Positions 57,698 through 64,000 of a stretch of DNA of 64,000 nt are shown piece by piece. Each line of letters opens with the position of its first letter. The stretch's first letter is position 1. Both the position numbers and the translations under genes were made by a program. Below the pieces are notes generated by a model, which saw nothing but the letters and a program-made list of their open reading frames with translations, did not search any database and was not told the DNA's origin. Source of the stretch: Hevea brasiliensis (Eukaryota; Streptophyta; Magnoliopsida; Malpighiales; Euphorbiaceae); the NCBI RefSeq assembly GCF_030052815.1, contig NC_079510.1:32627823-32691822 (forward strand), in the 5' to 3' direction.

Positions 57698-58500
57698 TTA
57701 TCTGACACCATGATCTGCTTCTGCTATTGACTTCTTTCTCTGACTATCCAATGATGCAGACTCATTAAATGTCACATCTCTGCTAATAATTAATCCTGGA
57801 GACTTTGAATCATTGCACCACAAGTTGTAGCCTTTCACTCTAGATGCATACCCTAGAAATATGCATTTTCTTTCCCTCGGCTCAAGCTTACCATCTCTCA
57901 CATGAGCATAAGCAAGGCAACCAAACACTCTTAGTTGAGAGTAATCAGCATGTGAACCAAACCAGATCTCAAAAGGATTTTTACACTCAATAGCTATAGA
58001 TGGAGATCTATTAACCAAGAAACAGGCTGTATTAATTACTTTAACCCAAAAATCCTTTCCCAATCCTGAATGTGAGAGCATGATTTGTGCTCTGTCACAA
58101 AGCATTCTATTCATGTATTCTGCAATACCATCTGTTGTGGTGTCCTTATATAAGTGCGATGTCTCACTATACCTTCATTACTACAGAATGCATCGAACTC
58201 ACGATTGCAAAATTCTAACCTGTTATTAGTTCTAAGATGCTTGACCTTTTTTTTATGTCTGCTTATCAATCATCATCTTCCATTTTACAAAGGTTGAAAA
58301 TGCCTCATTTTTTGTTTTTAGAAAATACACCCACACCATCTGAGAGTAATTATCAATCAAAGTCATGAAGTACCTAACACTGCTCTTGAAAGGGATTTGT
58401 TAGGACCCCATAGATTTGAGTGGATATAATCCACCATTCCTTTAGTCTTGTGAGCTGCCTTTTTATTGAACTTCACCCTGGTCTATTTACCGAACACAAA
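57698..58500 (-). pseudogene. Integrase of copia element 2
   Basis: The C-terminal half is open at 57698-58114 ('NRMLCDRAQIMLSHSGLGKD', 'NPFEIWFGSHADYSQLRVFG', 'KCIFLGYASRVKGYNLW'). The core upstream (58115-58500) is broken by frameshifts; pieces of 'LRTNNRLEFCN'-like sequence near the second Asp can be read about 58190-58230. Confidence 0.88.
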
Positions 58501-58672
58501 GTATTCACAAAAGTCCACAGATTTTATTTTCTGCCCTTCTAATAAATCCCGCTTGCTCAACACAGATTAATCCTCTTTCACTCATATGACCAAAATGCAG
58601 ATGCCACAATTGAGCCTGATTCTTATTATTGCTTCTGAATGCTACTGCAGCTTTCCTTGAAATTGTACTGCC

Positions 58673-58933
58673 CTAAAGAAAATACAATCCTAAAACCAAA
58701 CTGATCTTCATGAGTGCCATAGAGCCCTTGCACACTTTGAGAACTCCATTCTCTATATGGTATTTGAATCCATGAGAGTCAAGTATCCCAAGAGAAATCA
58801 AGTTCCTCTTCAGTCTTGGAACATGCCAACACTCTATAGTTTTGACAATGCCATCACACATCCTCAATCTGATGTTACTAATTCTTTCCACAGGTAATGC
58901 AAGATCATTACCCAAAAACACGTTACCACTCAT
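58673..58933 (-). pseudogene. Protease C-terminal region of copia element 2
   Basis: 'IRLRMCDGIVKTIECWHVPR' and 'LKRNLISLGILDSHGFKYHI' match the stretch after the protease active site that precedes GAG-pre-integrase in copia polyproteins. The active-site DSG itself is not in the open part. Confidence 0.85.
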
Positions 58934-59129
58934 CTATTTGTAAGTGACAAACTAGTTTCTGTGTGGACATATGTTATAAGTAGCACTAGTATTAAGATTC
59001 CAAGAATTTTGTCCATGATTTGAACTCACAGATAAAATTTGCCCAGCATTGTCATCACCATTAGCATCGATAAACCTATTAACCACATTCATAGAACTTT
59101 CTGGTTGCTTTCCCTTTTTATTTTTCAAC

Positions 59130-59720
59130 TTGGGATAGTCTCTCCTGCAGTGACCTTACTCCCCACACTCAAAACAATTAGCCTTTTTCATTCTTGACTT
59201 AGATCTGGCCTTAGATTTCTTCCTGCTAGAAGAACCCTCCCTTAAATGTGTTCTTCACCTACTCACAAAACATTCTCCCTCAAATTTTTCTCTATTATCT
59301 GGAAATTTCTTTTTCAACTCCTTCAATTTTAGAGAATTACTAACATCGTCTAGTGAAATACTATCTTTCCCATACAACCTAGTATTAACAAAAGCCTCAT
59401 AGGAGGGTCACAAAGAACATTGCATAATAAGGGACCGATCCTCACTGTCAATGTCAATATTAATATTAATATCCTTTAAGTCCATAATGATTAAATTAAA
59501 TTCATTCGGATATTCTTTAATGGGCGTACCATCGCTCATTCTCACATTGTAAAGTCTTTTCTTCAAATACAGGCAGTTGGTCAGCGATTTGACAGAGCAC
59601 AACTCCTCCAATTTCTTCCATGCTACAGATGTTGAGCTTTCACCAACAATCATACTTCGTTGAAGACAACGCCATTTGTAAACCCTAGATTTCATGTACA
59701 AAGCTCTGATACTAGTTTGT
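59130..59720 (-). pseudogene. gag of copia element 2
   Basis: 'AWKKLEELCSVKSLTNCLYL', 'KRLYNVRMSDGTPIKEYPNE' and 'LIIMDLKDI' form the UBN2-type gag (59408-59640). A zinc knuckle (C-F-E-C-G..G-H-C-type, broken by a stop) is at about 59140-59180. The extension of the open frame into the LTR (to 59815) is not part of gag. Confidence 0.85.
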
Positions 59721-60075
59721 TTTAATAGGCACACAAATCTAAGGCACACACACAAATCGCACAACCACACAGTATAAAAAAGAAGAATAATAAAATAGGA
59801 TTTAATGTGGTTCAACCGTAAGGTCTACGTCCATGGGCAAGACAAAAGAAAAAGTCCCTCTATGATGGAAAAGAGTAAGATACAATCACTCAGAACTCTT
59901 AAACCTTAACCCTATTGTGTTTCTTAAATATATCACAACTCTGGTCCGTGCCCTCTACTACCACCATAGATCACACTTTTTATCCCAATTGAGTCGCAAC
60001 GTGAAGTTTTCATGTCGGGTCACAATTTGAGTTCATGAAGACATATCCAAAATTCAAGCCACATAAAAAATAACA
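59718..60075 (-). repeat. 5' LTR of copia element 2
   Basis: 358 bp, abutting the antisense primer site; pairs with 55465-55821. Several substitutions separate the two. Confidence 0.9.
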
Positions 60076-60080
60076 AGTAG

Positions 60081-60836
60081 TTACCATTCCTCACCTACAT
60101 TTCCTGTTAACTTCCCACTAACGGATATTTCGGCAACCTGCCACCAGTAGATAACTTCCCACCAATTATTATCTTTAAAATAATTAATAAACATTTAATA
60201 TTCATTTCTCATAATTAAATTAATATAACAAAATTAGTTAATTAACTTCCAAAAAAATTAATTTAATTAATCATATGCCTAAAAATAATTAACGAGCTAG
60301 AAATAATTATTTTGGTGCAAACAGATATGAACAAATTTTGTAAAAACTATTTAATTTGTAAAAAAATTCATTTGAAATTTTACATTATTAATTTTGTGAA
60401 ATTAACTACACTTTAATCAAATCTTACTCAACTCTGAATTAATAAGATTTAAATTTAACATGGCTTCAAATCAGTTATAACTAATTGAGTTTGGAAATAA
60501 GTATTATATTTATATTCATTTAGAAATGAAATGACTTTCATACTCATTTAATCTAAATACAACATAAATACATATCATCATGAATCTTCAAAAAGTAAAA
60601 ATAGTAAGGAAAATTTGTTTAACAAAGCAAAAATATGTATAAGAGGATTGATTTGAGATTGAAAAGGAACATCATGTTCTATTATTAGAGAAATTATAGG
60701 AGTTTATATGGGGTAAATTATATAGACAGTATCTTAATTTAGTAGTATATAATAGTAAAGTATATAAACTTTAATATATAACACAAAATCTCTAATATTT
60801 AATTTAAGTAGAAAAAAAACCATCTGACATTCAGTT
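60081..60836. other. AT-rich intergenic region
   Basis: No gene or element recognised. Confidence 0.45.
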
Positions 60837-61060
60837 GTAACAACCCAATTATTTTTCAAATAAAATAATTCTAATATCATTCTAATATTATTTTATTGTT
60901 TAAAAAAATTTTATGAGATTATTTTAAATCCTTAAATTTAGTTTTAGAACCTTGAAATTTATTATTATTATTATTATTTGTATTATTTTTATTATTAAAT
61001 TCAATTATAGTTTTTTAAAACTAAGTTATATTATATAAATATAATTAAATTTCCTTAGTA

Positions 61061-61063
<3 letters not shown>

Positions 61064-61122
<59 letters not shown>
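61064..61122. repeat. (TTA)n microsatellite
   Basis: About 59 bp of perfect TTA/ATT repeats; a shorter ATT run precedes it at about 60961-60978. Confidence 0.95.
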
Positions 61123-61124
<2 letters not shown>

Positions 61125-61450
61125 TAATTTAAATATATTAAGGTAGGCTTGGACCTAATTGAAGATGAAGAAAATAACCTAAGTGAAAGGACTATAAAAG
61201 TTTAGGGATTAATAAGTAAGTAAAAAGAAAAAAGATTTTTTTTTTTTAAACCCAGCTAGCCCCCTCCCCCTCCCCCTCCCCAACCTTTATCGCCATTTTC
61301 GCCACCCCCCTTCTCTCCCTTTCTTTTCCTTTTTTCAACGACCACCCTCCCATTTAACGAAGACAGACAAAACCCAAGCTGCTCAACACTGACCAGCGAT
61401 GCAGTAGGGGCAGGGTTGGCAGCAAAAGCTAGTGTTTTCCAGCGATTTTG

Positions 61451-61451
<1 letters not shown>

Positions 61452-61485
<34 letters not shown>
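61452..61485. repeat. (GA)n microsatellite
   Basis: gagaga tract with one interruption, inside the putative LTR. Confidence 0.9.
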
Positions 61486-61486
<1 letters not shown>

Positions 61487-63279
61487 CTTTTGGTGTCTTT
61501 TTTTTCGATGATCTACACATCGAATGGCAAATCAAAAACCGGTGCTCGATTCCTTTCCCTCCAATCTTTCTTTTCTAACCAACCATGCCTAGAATGGTGG
61601 TGTTTCCAATGAGGTAGAAGAGAGAGAAAGTAGTGGCTTTTTTTGCCATTTTCCCTATGATTCGGACATTGAACTAGCAATCTAAGACCACCGTTTAACT
61701 CAGCGGGCTGAAATCTTTGAGATGGGACCAACTCCTCTCAGATCGGACATCATTTGGAAAAGGCAATCATTAGACGATCTAGATCACTTGGTGACATTTT
61801 TTAGCCTTTTTTATTTTCGTAAATTAAAAATAATTAAATGACAATTAAAAAATTATTTGGGCTTTATTTAGATGTGATCGGATTAACAATAGCTCATCAG
61901 TGCTCGAAACCAAGTTTTTTGCCCGGTTTAGATACCCGACGGGCCAACCCAAAAGGCGGTCATATTTATAGTTGTTTACAGTATTTTCAAGGATGCATTC
62001 CAGATAGCAAAATTTGCAAAAGTAATTCTGAAATCAAGTTGTATAATTTTTACCTTGGTCAAGCTAGTTGAATAATCTGTAAAATATTCCTGACTTAGTA
62101 AAATTAAGTAAAATGAATTTAATTAATATAAGGACAATGTAGAGGACCTCCAAGAATTTTTTTTTTTTTTTAATTTTTAAAGTGCTAGGAATAATTATTT
62201 GGACTGTAGAGGAGTTAGGGACCTGAGCTGAAGTTTGGACGATTGGACCTAGATTATATTTTTTGTAGGCCCCGAATAGGCATTGTGATTGTTGTTATGG
62301 GCCTGAGGCTCTGTATGCTATGTTTGGTTGAGTTTTTCTTGCAAGGAATTATGTCTGGTTATAAGGGAGACTCTGCCGAAATTTCGATAAGATCTTAAGA
62401 TTAATTATTGCTTCTATAGTTTAAATTAATTGATTAATTCTATCAGTCAATTGATAAAGGTCAGTATGTCTGCATAGGTGATCAGGCCGGCTGCCCAATC
62501 CTTCTAGCCATACTAGCTACAATCGAATCAATCAGTCTGTGAGTTGAATATTGATTATTTTTGTAATTTTAATATTATTTATATTTTTGGCATGCTCATA
62601 CATTTTATAAATATATTTACATACTTAGTTAAATAAATTAAGGGCATTCTTATTGTTGCATATTTATTTGTTGATAAATACTTGCGTTTACCGCCCTAAG
62701 GATAATTTGGAGCTATGTGTGTGCTATATATGGCATATGATGGATATGGATTGGATGGGTAATCGCCCTAGTCTTGCAGAAACTTGTCCTTATGGATATG
62801 GAAAGTTGGGGTGAGGCATAGCTTTAAGTTGACCTTGCTGGTCCCTGCACTTGGATTTAAGCGTAAGTCTGACTTGAGTTGAGCTCACTGGCGGGATTTG
62901 GATTGGAGACCTCTATAGAGATCAACTTCTATATTTATGCCTTAATGTGATACGCTGGGTGCATGAGTAGCTCTAAATTATTTTATCATGCAAATATTGG
63001 GTGAATTGTTTGTTATATGTGTTGAATGTGCATTTCATGATAGAATTGCATTAGTTTTAGGTAGTTGTAGAAATTGCATCTGTAATCAACATCTAAACTC
63101 ACTGAGTCAAACGCTCACTCCTATTCAATAATTTTTCCCTAGGTTGCAGGAGGAGTAATTTTTTTTAGAATCTAACTTGCACTTTTTCCTGCAGGATACA
63201 ATATAGTTAATTAGAACTTTTTATTTATTTATTAGTTTATTTAATTATTTATTTAATTCTTAGAACTCTATTGTGACAC

Positions 63280-63284
<5 letters not shown>

Positions 63285-63338
<54 letters not shown>

Positions 63339-63340
63339 TA
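63285..63340. repeat. (TA)n(CA)n compound microsatellite
   Basis: About 44 bp of TA followed by cacacacatacaca. Confidence 0.95.
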
Positions 63341-63474
63341 CACATTAATGGAAATTAATGGTATTACGTGGTTATGCGTGTTGGGCATCAAGGTTGAGCT
63401 GGACTCTCCTATCTATGTATTTCAGATAGTTATTAGGTTGAGTTGGCTCAAATTGACTTATAATATATTAATTT

Positions 63475-63835
63475 TAGGCAAAGTACACTTTACCCTATAC
63501 TTTGGTCTGAGGGCATGTATTTTGTTTTGTGTTAATTACGGGCAGAACTTTGGCTTCATTTTCACTATAAGGACAAATTGCTAACCGTGTTAAATGACAT
63601 TGATGTGGCACCTATCTATGACGTGGCTCCATGAATGATGTGGTATACCTCGTCTATGCCACATCATACATGGGTGCCACATTAGCATGCCACATCATCA
63701 AATTTTATGCCATAATTCATTTGGTCACCTAAGTGTAAAAAGGTGAGAGTACGTGTCTTAAATTATAAAAATGTGAAAGTACAAGTCCTAAATTGAAAAA
63801 AAAAAAAAGAGCAAAGTTCAAGCCCTAAATGATAA
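63475..63835. mobile_element. Possible non-autonomous DNA element with internal inverted repeats
   Basis: The segment tgatgtggcacc (63610-63621) pairs with ggtgccacat (63671-63680), and gatgtgg/ccacatc motifs recur four or more times in both orientations between 63610 and 63700. The start aaagtacactttaccctat (63480) resembles ends of common plant MITEs. No clean terminal repeats or target duplication were found. Confidence 0.35.
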
Positions 63836-63848
63836 AAGTACATGAAAA

Positions 63849-64000
63849 AATAAGGAGAGAGAGAGAGAATGAAAGATATGGAGAGAGATAAAGACAGAAT
63901 GACTCTCCCATATGTCTCTCTTCGTCTCTCCCTCTCCCTCTTTCTCTTATTGTGTCTCACTCTCTCTCATATCTCTCCCATTCTCTCTCTCTCTCTCTCT
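63849..64000. repeat. GA-rich then CT-rich microsatellite
   Basis: A gagaga-rich strand (63853-63895) is followed by ctctct-rich sequence (63901-64000, leaving the window), so the two halves can pair as an imperfect hairpin. The open frame antisense to it is low-complexity and not a gene. Confidence 0.9.

Larger units (their letters stand above)
55465..60075 (-). mobile_element. Ty1/copia element 2, near full length, decayed
   Basis: 4611 bp on the minus strand. LTRs 55465-55821 (3') and 59718-60075 (5') start tg(c/t)t and end aataaca on the plus strand; flanks agcag (55460-55464) and agtag (60076-60080) differ at one base, a likely target duplication. The antisense primer site gctctgatacta is at 59703-59714, and a purine tract (minus strand aagaagaagaa) lies beside the 3' LTR near 55823. 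Domains follow the copia order gag, protease, integrase, reverse transcriptase, RNase H. Stops and frameshifts break every domain. Confidence 0.92.
60837..63270 (+). mobile_element. Probable partial or solo LTR of a second Ty3-like family
   Basis: Starts tgtaacaacccaatta, a common start of long plant Ty3 LTRs. It contains gactctgccgaaatttcg (62371), a ggccggctgcccaatccttc patch (62483) and a cactgagtcaaacgctcact segment before a gcaggaggagtaa string (63099-63170), all in the style of long chromovirus LTRs. No primer-binding site, coding domain or second LTR is in the window, and the right end is uncertain. Confidence 0.45.

Noticed and set aside
56712..58933. Plant virus (caulimovirus-like) origin of the reverse transcriptase regions
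   Set aside because: LTRs, primer sites and the integrase-before-RT order identify Ty1/copia; no movement or coat protein motif is seen.
63763..63960. Antisense open frame rich in Arg/Glu and Ser/Leu
   Set aside because: Low-complexity translation of GA/CT microsatellite.

Overview
This is nuclear DNA from a flowering plant, most likely a eudicot. The evidence is a CLE peptide gene with a plant-type intron, intronless LRR receptor pseudokinases, AT-rich intergenic DNA full of (TA)n, (GA)n and (TTA)n tracts, and mostly plant retroelements: a Tekay-like chromovirus, Ty1/copia elements, Cassandra-type TRIMs and an RTE-like LINE. I cannot name the species from sequence alone.

Gene-bearing part (about 4-25 kb). 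A CLE25-like signalling peptide gene (+, two exons, 4341-5166) lies upstream of two BIR2-like LRR receptor pseudokinase genes on the opposite strand (11570-13387 and 17812-19635). From memory, the Arabidopsis counterparts BIR2 (At3g28450) and CLE25 (At3g28455) are also neighbours, so this looks like an old conserved gene pair in which the receptor has been duplicated. The duplicated unit extends beyond the genes: 3' flanks (11278/17514 on) and distal upstream blocks (about 15750-17140 and 23265-24615) also match. Small DNA elements (a Mutator-like MITE, a hAT-like MITE) and a 135-bp promoter duplication are seen only in the second unit. Between the CLE and receptor genes lie an antisense LINE relic and a small TRIM.

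Middle (about 25-31 kb). A broken FAR1/FRS-type (MULE-derived) gene on + is followed by a broken B3-domain gene on -, then a regular 74-bp minisatellite.

Transposon part (31-60 kb). A Tekay-like Ty3 element (30994-41944) has a full 3.3-kb 5' LTR, degraded gag-pol with a chromodomain, and a truncated 3' LTR. Next is a three-layer nest. A copia element (42674-53949) is interrupted inside its integrase by an inverted, head-to-head pair of Cassandra-like TRIMs (45904-50677, 5-bp TSD gaaac). That pair is itself interrupted by an antisense Tekay-like solo LTR (46182-49878, TSD gccag). A second, nearly full-length but decayed copia element follows on the minus strand (55465-60075).

Right end (60-64 kb). 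Probable partial LTR of another Ty3-like family with a long (TTA)n tract, then a region of inverted repeats and a purine/pyrimidine microsatellite. Only three genes look intact (the CLE gene and the two receptor pseudokinases); all transposon coding regions carry stops or frameshifts. No tRNA, functional rRNA or CRISPR feature is seen.
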